Below are positions 7,870 to 16,080 of a DNA stretch of 64,000 bases, piece by piece; the first letter of the stretch is position 1, and each line of letters starts with the position of its first letter. The translations under genes were made by a program, and so were the position numbers. The stretch is taken from contig NC_021191.1 in NCBI RefSeq assembly GCF_000389965.1, forward strand, positions 5,519,501 to 5,583,500. Reading direction: 5' to 3'. A model generated the notes under the pieces. It was not told the DNA's origin, did not search any database, and worked only from the letters and a program-made list of their open reading frames with translations. This stretch comes from Actinoplanes sp. N902-109 (GTDB taxonomy: Bacteria > Actinomycetota > Actinomycetes > Mycobacteriales > Micromonosporaceae).

Positions 7870-9690
7870 ATGGCTGCCATGTCGGACCAGTTCACGATCG
7901 TCACCGACCCCGTCGCCGACTCCGCCGGGCTGTCCGCCCTGTTCGCCGTGCTGCCCCTGCTCACGCTCTTCCTGCTGCTCGGCGCGCTGCGGATGCGCGC
8001 CTGGCTGGCCGGGCTGATCTCGCTGGCGGTGGCCCTGATCGTGGCGATCGCGGTCTACACCATGCCGGTCGGCCAGGCACTGCTGTCGGCCACCGAGGGC
8101 GCGGCGTTCGGCTTCTTCCCCATCCTGTGGATCGTCATCAACGCCATCTGGGTCTACAACCTGACCGTCACCAGCGGCCACTTCGACGTGCTGCGACGCT
8201 CGATGGAACGGGTCAGCCCGGACATGCGCGTCCAGGCCATCATCGTGGCCTTCTGCTTCGGGGCGCTGCTGGAGGCGCTGGCCGGTTTCGGCACCCCGGT
8301 GGCGGTGACGGTCGTGATGCTGATGGCGCTGGGCTTCCCGCCGCTGCGGGCGGCATCGGTGGCGCTGATCGCCAACACCGCCCCGGTGGCGTTCGGCGCG
8401 CTGGCCACCCCGATCACCACCCTGGGCACGGTGGCCTCGGGCGCCGGCGACGACCCGCGGCTGACCACCGACACCATCGGCGCCATGGTGGGCCGGCAGA
8501 CCCCGCTGCTCGCCGTCGTGGTCCCGCTGGTGCTGGTCGCCGTGATCGACGGCCGCCGCGGCGTACGCCAGACCTGGCCGGCCGCGATGGTGGCGGGCGT
8601 GGTGTTCGCGCTCGGGCAGTTCGTGGCGTCCAACTACATCTCGGTGCCGCTGACCGACATCATCGCCGCCCTGCTGGCCGCGGCGGCTGTGGTGCTGCTG
8701 CTGCGTGGCTGGCGGCCGGCCGAGTCCCCCGACCTGGCAGCCGATCGCGCCCCCGCACCCGGCGTCACCCCGGCCCCACCCACCTCGACCCGGCCCGGTC
8801 CCACCCCGGCCCAGTCCGGCCCCACCTCGACTCAGCCCGATCCCACCCCGGCCCGGTCCGGTCCTACCTCGACCCGGCCCGGCCCCACCTCGACCCGGCC
8901 CGGCCCCAGCGCGCGGGGCGTGCTCACGGACCCGCGCCGGGACCCCGCTCATGAGGTGGCGCGCGCCTATGCCCCGTACCTCATCATCATCGCGATCTTC
9001 TCGATCGTGAACATCGGTGCGGTCAAGGCGGCGCTGGCGAAGGAGCCCTGGACGGTCGCGTTCGGCTGGCCGGGCCTGCACGTGCTGGGCACCAACGGCA
9101 AACCCCTGTCGTCGACGACCTTCATGCTGGGCTGGCTGCCCGCCGCCGGCACGCTGATGATCCTGGCCGGCCTTCTCACCGCGCTCGTGCTGCGGGTGCG
9201 CCCCGGCGAGGCGCTGCGGGCCTACCTGCGGACGTACGCCGAGTTGCGGCACGCCATCGTGACCGTGATGGCGGTGCTGGCCCTGGCGTACGTGATGAAC
9301 CAGAGCGGCCAGACCGCGACCCTGGGCGCCTCGCTGGCCGCAACCGGCGGGCTGTTCGTGTTCCTGTCCTCGATGCTCGGGTGGATCGGCGTGGCCGTGA
9401 CCGGCTCGGACACCTCGGCCAACGCGCTGTTCGGGGCGCTGCAGGTCCAGACGGCCGCGAAGGCCGGCCTGGACCCGCTGCTGCTGGCCGCGGCCAACTC
9501 CTCCGGCGGCGTGCTGGGCAAGATGATCAGCCCGCAGAACCTCGCGATCGCCGCGTCCGCGGTGGGCATGGCCGGTCGCGAGGGGGACATCTTCCGCCGG
9601 GTGGTCGCCTGGAGCCTGCTGCTCCTGCTGGTGATGTGCGTCGTGGTGACACTCCAGGCGACCCCGGTGCTGGCGTGGATGGTGCCCTGA
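7870..9690 (+). CDS. L-lactate permease family transporter (LctP)
   Basis: 606 residues and at least 12 hydrophobic segments. Family hallmarks include ILWIVINAIWVYNLTVTSG, the FGALLEALAGFGTPVAV stretch, GWIGVAVTGSDTSAN, and ANSSGGVLGKMISPQN close to the end. LctP proteins take up lactate or glycolate with protons across the cytoplasmic membrane. The ATG at 7870 was chosen for the GAGGA seven bases upstream. A Pro/Thr/Ser-rich stretch (about residues 290-345) interrupts a loop between membrane segments; it is made of short repeats and is not a usual family element. The gene ends at 9690, immediately abutting the stop of the convergent chitinase gene (TGATCA), so there is no room for a separate terminator. 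Confidence 0.9.
   Translation: MAAMSDQFTIVTDPVADSAGLSALFAVLPLLTLFLLLGALRMRAWLAGLISLAVALIVAIAVYTMPVGQALLSATEGAAFGFFPILWIVINAIWVYNLTVTSGHFDVLRRSMERVSPDMRVQAIIVAFCFGALLEALAGFGTPVAVTVVMLMALGFPPLRAASVALIANTAPVAFGALATPITTLGTVASGAGDDPRLTTDTIGAMVGRQTPLLAVVVPLVLVAVIDGRRGVRQTWPAAMVAGVVFALGQFVASNYISVPLTDIIAALLAAAAVVLLLRGWRPAESPDLAADRAPAPGVTPAPPTSTRPGPTPAQSGPTSTQPDPTPARSGPTSTRPGPTSTRPGPSARGVLTDPRRDPAHEVARAYAPYLIIIAIFSIVNIGAVKAALAKEPWTVAFGWPGLHVLGTNGKPLSSTTFMLGWLPAAGTLMILAGLLTALVLRVRPGEALRAYLRTYAELRHAIVTVMAVLALAYVMNQSGQTATLGASLAATGGLFVFLSSMLGWIGVAVTGSDTSANALFGALQVQTAAKAGLDPLLLAAANSSGGVLGKMISPQNLAIAASAVGMAGREGDIFRRVVAWSLLLLLVMCVVVTLQATPVLAWMVP
8755..8930 (+). repeat. Pro/Thr/Ser-coding low-complexity repeats within the permease gene
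   Basis: Imperfect short units built on accccggcc / acctcgacccggccc encode repeats such as PTSTRPGP and PTPAxSG in a cytoplasmic or external loop. Units vary by single bases, consistent with slippage followed by divergence. Confidence 0.7.
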
Positions 9691-10902
9691 TCAGCAGGTG
9701 CCGTTGTCGGTCCAGACGTCCCACTGGCCGCTGTGCGTGGCCGGCGACTCGTTCTGCGTCCACCACTTGGCCGTGTACTTGTGGCCGTTCTGGCTCACCT
9801 GGTTGCCCTGGGTGTAGGTGGCCGTCGCGCTCCACCCGGCGATCGTGCACGTGTTACCCGGCGGCGGGGTGGTGGGACCGGCCGGCGGCGTGGTCGTCGG
9901 GTTCGTGGGCGGCGTGGCCCCGGCGAACCGGGCCGAGTACTTGGTGAACTCGTACAGCGTCTGCGGCACACTGCTGCACGTGCCGGAGGTCGTGCTCTGG
10001 TTGGGGTCGGCGCACTGCCGGTCCCGGTTGACCGACCAGTTGGTGTATCGGGCCAGCTTGTGGCTGGTCGCGTAGTCCAGCGTGGTCTGGAAATCGGCCT
10101 GCCGGAAGTACTCCCCGGCGTCGCTGCGCCCGTTCATCTGCGAGATGCCCTCGTGCGCGTACGCCGTCGTGCTGTCCCACCCGAACGTGGTCATCAGAAG
10201 GGTGTGGAACGCCTCCAGCGCGGAGACCTGCGAGCTGCCGCCGGTGAAGCCCCCGTCGAACGGCATGATCGAGAAGTTCGCCGGGGTGAAACCCTGTGCC
10301 TTGGCCTCGTTGAGCATCTGCGTACCGAACCACCCGGTCCCCGCCGCCGTGCCGGCCGTGGTGATCGACACGTACAGCCCCGGGTTGTTCCTCTGCAGGA
10401 TCTTCGCCGCGCCGACCTCGTTGTGCACGGCCGCGGTGTTCTCGTACTCCGGCTCCTCCAGGTCGAAGTCCATCGCCTTGAGCCCGTACTTGGTCACGAC
10501 CTGCTGGTACGCCGCGGCGGTAGCCTCCGGCGTGCCGCAGGTCTGGCCCAGCTTGGTGCCGCCGTACCCACCGATCGACACACTGACGTCGCCGCCGTTG
10601 GCCCGGATCCGGCTGATCAGCGCCGCAGCCTCGGTGTCCGACGAGACCGCCCGCGTACCGTCCCAGGTCGGGCTGCACCCGCCGCCGTTCGGGGCAAGGA
10701 TGAAGGCCAGCTGGAACGCCTTCTGCCCGGTCGCGTTCATCACCTCGACCGCGTCCGGCGGACTGTTGTCGAAGGGCATCAGGTACGGCGCGGAGGCGTA
10801 CCAATTGCTGGTGAGCGTGGCGGCATCGGCCTGACCGGCCACCGCAACACCAGCCGCAGCGAGCGCCAGGGCACCCGCTCCGGCGAGAAGCAGCCGTTTC
10901 AT
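9691..10902 (-). CDS. Secreted GH18 chitinase with C-terminal chitin-binding module
   Basis: 403 residues. A signal peptide (about 1-27, ending in QADAA) leads into a GH18 barrel: SIGGYGG, then MDFDLEEPEYE carrying the catalytic Glu, and a later MPFDGGF strand. The usual DxxDxDxE signature has Lys in place of the first Asp, as in some divergent bacterial chitinases. A Thr/Pro linker (about 333-350) connects to a CBM5/12-type module (WSATATYTQGNQVSQNGHKY, aromatic WWTQN). It should hydrolyse chitin outside the cell. GGAGG lies just before the ATG. A near-palindrome upstream (10939-10955) is a candidate operator. The protein resembles the second, broken chitinase at 22.8-24.1 kb only in general architecture (module order is reversed). 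Confidence 0.88.
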   Translation of the reverse strand: MKRLLLAGAGALALAAAGVAVAGQADAATLTSNWYASAPYLMPFDNSPPDAVEVMNATGQKAFQLAFILAPNGGGCSPTWDGTRAVSSDTEAAALISRIRANGGDVSVSIGGYGGTKLGQTCGTPEATAAAYQQVVTKYGLKAMDFDLEEPEYENTAAVHNEVGAAKILQRNNPGLYVSITTAGTAAGTGWFGTQMLNEAKAQGFTPANFSIMPFDGGFTGGSSQVSALEAFHTLLMTTFGWDSTTAYAHEGISQMNGRSDAGEYFRQADFQTTLDYATSHKLARYTNWSVNRDRQCADPNQSTTSGTCSSVPQTLYEFTKYSARFAGATPPTNPTTTPPAGPTTPPPGNTCTIAGWSATATYTQGNQVSQNGHKYTAKWWTQNESPATHSGQWDVWTDNGTC

Positions 10903-10938
10903 GAGACCTCCATGGGGGACGGAAAGTCGGGGAAACCT

Positions 10939-10955
10939 TTAACAAAGTTTCTTAA
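10939..10955. promoter_or_regulatory. Near-palindromic site upstream of the chitinase gene
   Basis: TTAACAAAGTTTCTTAA: 8-bp arms around a central G with one mismatched pair, 37 bp upstream of the start codon, in an AT-rich patch. Likely operator or part of the promoter of the chitinase gene; the regulator is not identifiable here. Confidence 0.5.
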
Positions 10956-11029
10956 CCTTTTGTCGCGCCTACCCATGACATCTGTCACGGGTGCCCGTCC
11001 CGGCTTCTCGTTTCGCGAGGTGCCCACCG

Positions 11030-11509
11030 GTGGTTCATGATTCATCGGTGACCAACCTGGCAGTCTGGCCCCTGACCATCCGAGCCCGGCGGCCCGAGGA
11101 CCTCGACCGGTGCGTGGACGTGCTGCGCCAGGTACGCCTGGCCGACGGCTACCCGCTGAAATGGCCGTCGGACCCGCACGCCTGGCTGAGCCGGCCGCAG
11201 CTCGACCAGGCCTGGATCGCCGAGAGCTCCCCCGGCGTCGTCGTCGGCCACGCCGCCCTGCAGAACGGCCGCGAGGTCACCCGCCTCTTCGTGGCACCCC
11301 AGGCCCGGCGCCTCCGCGTCGCCAGCACCCTGCTGGACCACATCAGCGTCAACGCCGGCGGCCGCCTGATCCTCGAGGTCGTCGACAAACCGGACTCCCC
11401 CGCCGTCGCCTTCTACGAACGCACAGGCTGGCGCTACACCCGCAGCACAACCGCCGACTGGACCGGCCCCCGCGGCGAACCGGTCCGCCTACGCCACTAC
11501 GTCCGCTGA
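11030..11509 (+). CDS. GNAT-family N-acetyltransferase
   Basis: About 159 residues. The acetyltransferase fold begins with LTIRARRPEDLDRCVDVL. A central strand, VVVGHAALQNGREVTRLFVAPQARR, leads to the acetyl-CoA loop (RRLRVASTLLDHI) in place of the classical Q/RxxGxG/A. It ends with LEVVDKPDSPAVAFYERTGWRYTRS, the usual Tyr-containing last motif. Members acetylate amino groups of small molecules or proteins; the substrate is not predictable. GTG at 11030 has GCGAGG upstream; GTG at 11048 is an alternative that still keeps the whole domain. It is divergent from the chitinase gene. Confidence 0.8.
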   Translation: MVHDSSVTNLAVWPLTIRARRPEDLDRCVDVLRQVRLADGYPLKWPSDPHAWLSRPQLDQAWIAESSPGVVVGHAALQNGREVTRLFVAPQARRLRVASTLLDHISVNAGGRLILEVVDKPDSPAVAFYERTGWRYTRSTTADWTGPRGEPVRLRHYVR

Positions 11510-11859
11510 ACCAACCGAGTGGCCGGTGACGACCGCACGCGCGCACCCAACCACGCACGACCAGCCTCGCGCCCCGTTCGACGCAGCTCCACTCACCCAA
11601 CGCGGCAAGCAGCCTGACGCCGCAGCCGCCCTCAATCCCCATCCACCGCAGCCCGCCCCCTCCCCGGCGCCACCCACCAGAACCCGCCGACGCAACGGCC
11701 CGGCCCAGCCCAGCCCACAAAAGAGCAGGAAGCCACGACCCGCGGATCGACGAGAGCGCCGCAGCCTTCACCACCGATCACCACACAGCGATGCCCAACG
11801 CCACGACCCGTCGCAACGCCGGCCCACTCAGCACCGCAGATCAGCACAATCCGCCAGGC
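11510..11859. other. Intergenic stretch, no gene recognised
   Basis: C-rich on the + strand, with open frames of proline/arginine-rich composition that match no family and lack a convincing ribosome binding site. It borders the transposon remnants on its right. Confidence 0.6.
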
Positions 11860-12060
11860 CGGCACCCCCGCCGCCGACGCGGCTGAGCTTGTGGCCCTGG
11901 AACCGGTGGCTGTCACCCTGAGGCAGACCACTTCGGCGTCGTGGACGAGACGGTCGATCATCGCAGCGACCAGGACATCGTCACCGAAGACCTCGCCCCG
12001 GCGGCCGAAGTGCCAGTTGGCGGTGACGATCAGGCTGGCGAGTCCGTAACGGGCGCCCGG
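11860..12060 (-). pseudogene. IstB-like ATPase remnant (IS21 family)
   Basis: The minus-strand reading gives YGLASLIVTANWHFGRRGEVFGDD, then AAMIDRLVHDAEVVCL, which is the conserved C-terminal part of IstB, the AAA+ helper of IS21 transposition. A one-base shift is then needed to continue as QGDSHRFQGHKLS. The N-terminal ATPase region (Walker A) is absent: the fragment begins abruptly at 12060, where a different transposase remnant is joined. It is therefore a truncated, frameshifted relic. No terminal inverted repeats could be identified. Confidence 0.75.
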
Positions 12061-12765
12061 CTAGTCGTAGCGGGTAGCCGGACCGCGCCAGAGTTTACGC
12101 AGGTTGAAACCGCGTCCTATCTGGTTACGCCGTTCGTGGACCGTCGGGTCGAACACCGCCGGCCCGCCACCGTTACGGCCCTTGCGCAGCCGGGTAGCGA
12201 TGGGCTTGTCGCGCAACGCCTGCCGGTTCGCCAGTGTCGAGTACGCGCGGGCGTCCTTGCCCCGGGGTGCCACGCGGACTTGATCGAGCAGCGGAATCAG
12301 GTGCTGGATATCGGCGGCTTGCCCCAGCGTGATCAGTGGTGCCAGCGACCAGCCGCGCCCATCAGCCAGCGTGTGGATCGTGGTGGTCAGCCCGCCACGG
12401 GAGCCTCCGCGTGCCAGCGCCGCGGCGAGGTCGAGTCTCTTTCCGCGGCTCCGGCAGCATGCTGATGAGCTCGCCCGATCGTCGCGTCGATCTGCGCGTG
12501 CCAGTCGCTGTCGTCGTGCTCGGCGAGGGTGGCGACCTGGGTTTCAGCCTTGCCCACGTGCCGTCGGCCGCCCACCGGCGAACCCGTCGACGGGGCGTCC
12601 TCCACGGCCCGTAGCGTTCGGGCAGGTCTCGCCCGGGCGAGCCGGTGCACTCGACCCAGCGATCGCGCTGCTCACCTGCCGCCGATCACGGCACCTGCGG
12701 CCCTTGACGAGCTGCGCCGACACAGCCCGTTCCTGCTGTGTCAGATCGTCACGTGCCACACCTGA
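12061..12765 (-). pseudogene. IS5-family transposase remnant with frameshifts
   Basis: Successive minus-strand frames carry pieces of one DDE transposase: RDDLTQQERAVSAQL at the N-terminus, then DSDWHAQIDATIGRAHQHAAG (catalytic-domain start), GGSRGGLTTTIHTLADGRGW, and finally FNLRKLWRGPATRYD at the C-terminus. At least two frame changes separate these blocks, and the reading ends at 12061 right after the ATRYD motif, so the gene cannot make an active enzyme. It abuts the IstB relic at 12060, consistent with one element having inserted into or recombined with the other. Confidence 0.78.
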
Positions 12766-12812
12766 TCGACAATCGACAGGCATGACCGCCACGTTGATCC
12801 AAGAGACAGAAC

Positions 12813-14045
12813 CTAGCGCAGCGCCGGGACGGGCTCGGCTGGGGACCGGCGGGCGGTGCGCTCGGTGGCGAAGCTCGTGGCGGCCAGGGCGAGACCGACC
12901 ACGGCCAGGGCGATGCCGATCCAGGCCGGGCTGAGGTAGCCGAAGCCCCACGCGATGCCGAGCCCGCCGAGGGCCGCGCCCATGCTGTTGGCGACGTTCA
13001 TGGCGGACTGGCTGAGCGCGGCGCCCATCAGCTGGGCGCCCGGCGCGACGGTGATCAGCCGGGCCTGCAGGGTCGGGCCGAGGAAGAGGCTGGCGGCGCC
13101 GATGAGGAAGGCCCCCAGGAAGAGGCCGATCGTGGTGCTGGCAGTCACGGCGAAGAAGACGGCCGACGCGATCACGGCGGTGAAGCCGATCAGCATCGCC
13201 CGGTGCAGGTTGCGGTCGGCGAAGGTGCCGCCCAGCGCGTTGCCCACCGTCATGCCGAGCCCCACGGCGACCAGCACCCACGGGACGACGCCCGCCGAGA
13301 GACCGGTGACGTCGGTGGTGACCGGCGCGATGTAGCTGTCCACGGCGAAGAACCCGGCGAAGCCGATCGCCCCCGTCGCCGCCACCAGCCAGATCTGCGG
13401 CCGGCGCAACGCGGCCAGCTCAGCGCGCGGCGATCCACCCTCAGCAGCGCGCACCTCGGGCACGGTCAGCGCCACGGCCAGCAGGGTGAGCACGAATACG
13501 CCGCCCACCACGAGATAGGCCGCGCGCCAGCTGGTGGCCTGCCCGAGCCGGGTGATCAACGGGACGCCCGCCAGGTTGGCCACGGTGAGCCCGCTCAGCA
13601 CCGCGGAGAACCCGCGCGCCTCGTTGCCCGGGCCCATCAGCCTGGCCGCCAGCAGCCCGGCCGCCCCGAAGTAGGCACCGTGTGGCAGCGCCGCGACGAA
13701 CCGCGCGACCAGCACCAGCCCGAACGTCGGCGCGACCGCCGACCCGAACGTGCCGAGCACGAACAGGATCAGCAGGCTCAGGACCAGCTTCTTCCGCGGT
13801 ACGCGGGCGGTCAGCGCCGCGATGCTCGGAGCACCGACCACCACCCCGAGCGCGTACGCGGTGATCATCCAGCCCGCCTTGGCGACGGCGTCGGAGGAGG
13901 AGGCCGCGTACTCGCCGGGCAGCAGCCCGCGGGCGATCTCGGGAAGCAGGCCCATGGCGACGAACTCGGTGAGGCCGATCGCGACGCCGCCCAGGGCGAG
14001 GGCGAGCAGCGCGATCCAGCGGCGACGAGGGCTCAGATCTTCCAC
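12813..14045 (-). CDS. MFS transporter, DHA1 (AraJ/YdhP-like)
   Basis: 410 residues with about 12 membrane helices: ALALGGVAIGLTEFVAMGLL in TM1, then YALGVVVGAPSIAALTARVPRKK carrying the MFS motif A loop. Later helices include GAIGFAGFFAVDSYIAPVTT and LITVAPGAQLMGAALSQSAM. This branch exports small molecules such as sugars or drugs by proton exchange. GTG at 14045 is preferred to upstream ATGs because these would overlap the control region and the divergent ROK gene. The 46-bp gap to the ROK gene contains a perfect 13-bp palindrome, making the ROK protein its likely repressor. Confidence 0.85.
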   Translation of the reverse strand: MEDLSPRRRWIALLALALGGVAIGLTEFVAMGLLPEIARGLLPGEYAASSSDAVAKAGWMITAYALGVVVGAPSIAALTARVPRKKLVLSLLILFVLGTFGSAVAPTFGLVLVARFVAALPHGAYFGAAGLLAARLMGPGNEARGFSAVLSGLTVANLAGVPLITRLGQATSWRAAYLVVGGVFVLTLLAVALTVPEVRAAEGGSPRAELAALRRPQIWLVAATGAIGFAGFFAVDSYIAPVTTDVTGLSAGVVPWVLVAVGLGMTVGNALGGTFADRNLHRAMLIGFTAVIASAVFFAVTASTTIGLFLGAFLIGAASLFLGPTLQARLITVAPGAQLMGAALSQSAMNVANSMGAALGGLGIAWGFGYLSPAWIGIALAVVGLALAATSFATERTARRSPAEPVPALR

Positions 14046-14058
14046 GCCGACGACTTTA

Positions 14059-14071
14059 GCAACACTGTTGC
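14059..14071. promoter_or_regulatory. Palindromic operator between MFS and ROK genes
   Basis: GCAACACTGTTGC, two perfect 6-bp arms around a central C, in the middle of the short divergent gap. It is a plausible site for the ROK repressor to control both genes. Confidence 0.6.
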
Positions 14072-14091
14072 GGAAGGTGTAATGTGATCCC

Positions 14092-15189
14092 ATGCACCGC
14101 ACCGCTGCGGATCTGACGTTCCTCCGGGGCTACAACGAAGCCCTGGTCATGGCGCTTGCCCGGACGATGCGCACGTTCGAGCGCGGCACTGTGTCCGAGG
14201 CCACGGGGCTGACGCCGCAGGCCGTGTCCAAGGTTCTGGCGCGGCTGGTCGAGGAGGGCGTCGTCGCCCCCGCAGGGGTCCGCCGACCGGCGATCGGCAA
14301 GCCCGCGGGGGTCTACGAGCTGGTGCCGGAGAGCCGTTACGCGATCGGGGCGCACGTCTCCCGCCGTACCGTGCGGATGGTCCTGACCGATCTTGCCGGG
14401 CACGTGCGGCACTCGACGGTGACGCCGCTGCCGGCCGACTTCAACCCGGGCCAGTTGCTCGACCGGATGGCGCAGCTCATCGACGACATCCACGCGGAGC
14501 ACGACCTCGAGGGGCGGCTGACCGGCGTCGGGATCGGCATGATCGGCCCGCTCGACCACGCGGCGGGCACGGTTCGCAGCGCCCACCGCCTGCAACACTG
14601 GCACGACGTGCCGCTCGCGGATTTCGCCGAGGAAGTGCTGGGCCTGCCGGTGCACCTCGACAAGGACGTGACCGCCGGGGTGACGGCGGAGGCCTGGCGG
14701 CGCGGTGCCGCGTTCCGGGACGCCGCGCTGATCATGGTCGAGTCGGGCGTGGGCGCCGGCCTGTGGCTCAACGGCGCGCCACACCGTGGTTCGCACACCA
14801 ACGCGGGCGAGTTCGGTCACACGGTGGTGGCGCTCGACGGCCCCCGCTGCGCCTGCGGCCGGCACGGCTGCATCGAGGCGGTGCACGACCGGGCGGCCGA
14901 GGCCGGTGACGTCGAACGCGCCGCCGAGGTGCTGGCCGTGGGCGTGGTCAACCTGCTGCAGACCCTCGACCTGGCCCATGTGGTCCTCGCTGGCGCCGAC
15001 CTGCTGCGGCACGGCGACCTGTATCGCACCGCCGTCACCGAAGCGATCCGCACCCAGGTCCCCCGTGCCGACTGGCTGACGGTGGAGGTCTCGCTGTCCA
15101 GCCTCGGCGAGGACGCGGTTGCGGCGGGCGCGGCCATGCAGGTCCTCGACTCCCGCTACGGCATCCCCGGCCTCGCACCCCTGTCCTAG
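14092..15189 (+). CDS. ROK-family transcriptional regulator
   Basis: 365 residues. The N-terminal winged helix (about 30-65: VSEATGLTPQAVSKVLARLVEEG) is followed by a ROK sugar-kinase-like domain with the zinc motif CACGRHGCIE (Cys253, Cys255, Cys260), the preceding GEFGH, and VGIGMIGPLD in the N-lobe. ROK repressors sense sugars or sugar phosphates and release DNA on binding them. A recognisable kinase DxGxT phosphate loop is replaced by LTDLAGHVR, so catalytic activity is unlikely. The divergent MFS gene and the palindrome between them suggest that it controls export or uptake of the sensed compound. ATG 14092 has GGAAGG about 14 nt upstream. Confidence 0.87.
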   Translation: MHRTAADLTFLRGYNEALVMALARTMRTFERGTVSEATGLTPQAVSKVLARLVEEGVVAPAGVRRPAIGKPAGVYELVPESRYAIGAHVSRRTVRMVLTDLAGHVRHSTVTPLPADFNPGQLLDRMAQLIDDIHAEHDLEGRLTGVGIGMIGPLDHAAGTVRSAHRLQHWHDVPLADFAEEVLGLPVHLDKDVTAGVTAEAWRRGAAFRDAALIMVESGVGAGLWLNGAPHRGSHTNAGEFGHTVVALDGPRCACGRHGCIEAVHDRAAEAGDVERAAEVLAVGVVNLLQTLDLAHVVLAGADLLRHGDLYRTAVTEAIRTQVPRADWLTVEVSLSSLGEDAVAAGAAMQVLDSRYGIPGLAPLS

Positions 15190-15420
15190 GAGCCACCAGT
15201 GCGCCTGAGCAACCCGCGTGCCGCCCGTCACCAGCGCCGAGCAGCCGAGCCAGGGGCAGCCGGGGGGGCAGCCGGGCCGGGGGCAGCCGGGCCGGGGCCG
15301 CTGATACCGGCCCGCACGCGGCCCGTCGCCAGCGGCGCACAGCGAAGCGGCAATCGCCGAAGCTGCCCGGGCGCCCCGGCCGGGAAGCAGCACGGGGCAC
15401 CGATCGGGTAGGTGACCGGC

Positions 15421-15993
15421 TCAGGAGCAGGCGGCGTTCCAGGTGTCGATGGCTGGTTCGCCGTGTTCGAAGCCGAGGGTGGACAGCGTCGCCGTGTCCA
15501 GCTTGAGGAGGGCGCCGGCGCTGGCGGGCAGGCCGATCCAGCGGGCGCCCGCGACGCGGAGGCTGTGGCCGTGGGCGATGAGAGCCACGTCGCCGCGGTC
15601 GAGGAAGGTGCGGGCGTGGGCCAGCACCTTGTCGAGGCGTTCGGCGACCTGGTCGGGGGTTTCGCCGCCGGGGGCGCCGTCGGTCCACAGCTTCCAGGCC
15701 GGGTCGGTCTCGTGGATGGTGGCCGAGGTGATGCCCTCGTACTCGCCGTAGTTCCACTCGGCGAGGTCCTCGGTCGTCTCGGTGACCGTCAGGCCGGCCA
15801 GCTCGGCCGTGCGCAGCGCTCGCTTGCGCGGGCTGGAGATGACCGCGGCGAAGGTGCGGCCCTGGAGCCGTTTGCCGGCCAGCCGGGCCTGCTGTTCGCC
15901 GGTCTCGGTCAGGTCCAGATCGGTGTACGACGTGTGCCGGCCGTTGGCGCTCCACTCGGTCTGACCGTGCCTGATCAGTATGATCTCGCCCAT
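15421..15993 (-). CDS. Histidine phosphatase family protein (phosphoglycerate-mutase-like)
   Basis: 190 residues, a compact single-domain member. The catalytic RHGQT lies at about 8-12 (LIRHGQTEWSANGRHTSYTD), SSPRKRALRTAELAG carries the conserved Arg, LAEWNYGEYEG the acid/base Glu, and VALIAHGHSLRVAGARW the second catalytic His. Such enzymes remove phosphate from small molecules (for example acid phosphatases and CobC-like or sugar phosphate phosphatases); true mutase activity is unlikely at this size. A strong GGGGGA precedes the ATG at 15993. The flanking 15190-15420 gap contains only short GC-rich repeats. Confidence 0.88.
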   Translation of the reverse strand: MGEIILIRHGQTEWSANGRHTSYTDLDLTETGEQQARLAGKRLQGRTFAAVISSPRKRALRTAELAGLTVTETTEDLAEWNYGEYEGITSATIHETDPAWKLWTDGAPGGETPDQVAERLDKVLAHARTFLDRGDVALIAHGHSLRVAGARWIGLPASAGALLKLDTATLSTLGFEHGEPAIDTWNAACS

Positions 15994-16017
15994 TTCGTCC
16001 CCCTTGTTTCCCTGGTG

Positions 16018-16080
16018 CTTACCCGGCGAGAAGATCCTCTTACCCGGCAGACGGATCCTCCTACCCGGCGAGGAGGTCCT
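16018..16080. repeat. Three 21-bp tandem copies of the FMN reductase gene end
   Basis: Units 16018-16038, 16039-16059 and 16060-16080 share the core taCCCGGCnnn-nnGrTCCT. On the coding strand the first-read copy encodes EDLLAG plus TAG stop; the following two repeat this tail after the stop (EDPSAG-TAA, EDLLAG-TAA). Confidence 0.88.

Noticed and set aside
11526..11921. Proline/arginine-rich open frame on the + strand
   Set aside because: No ribosome binding site, no family match, and it overlaps the IstB relic.
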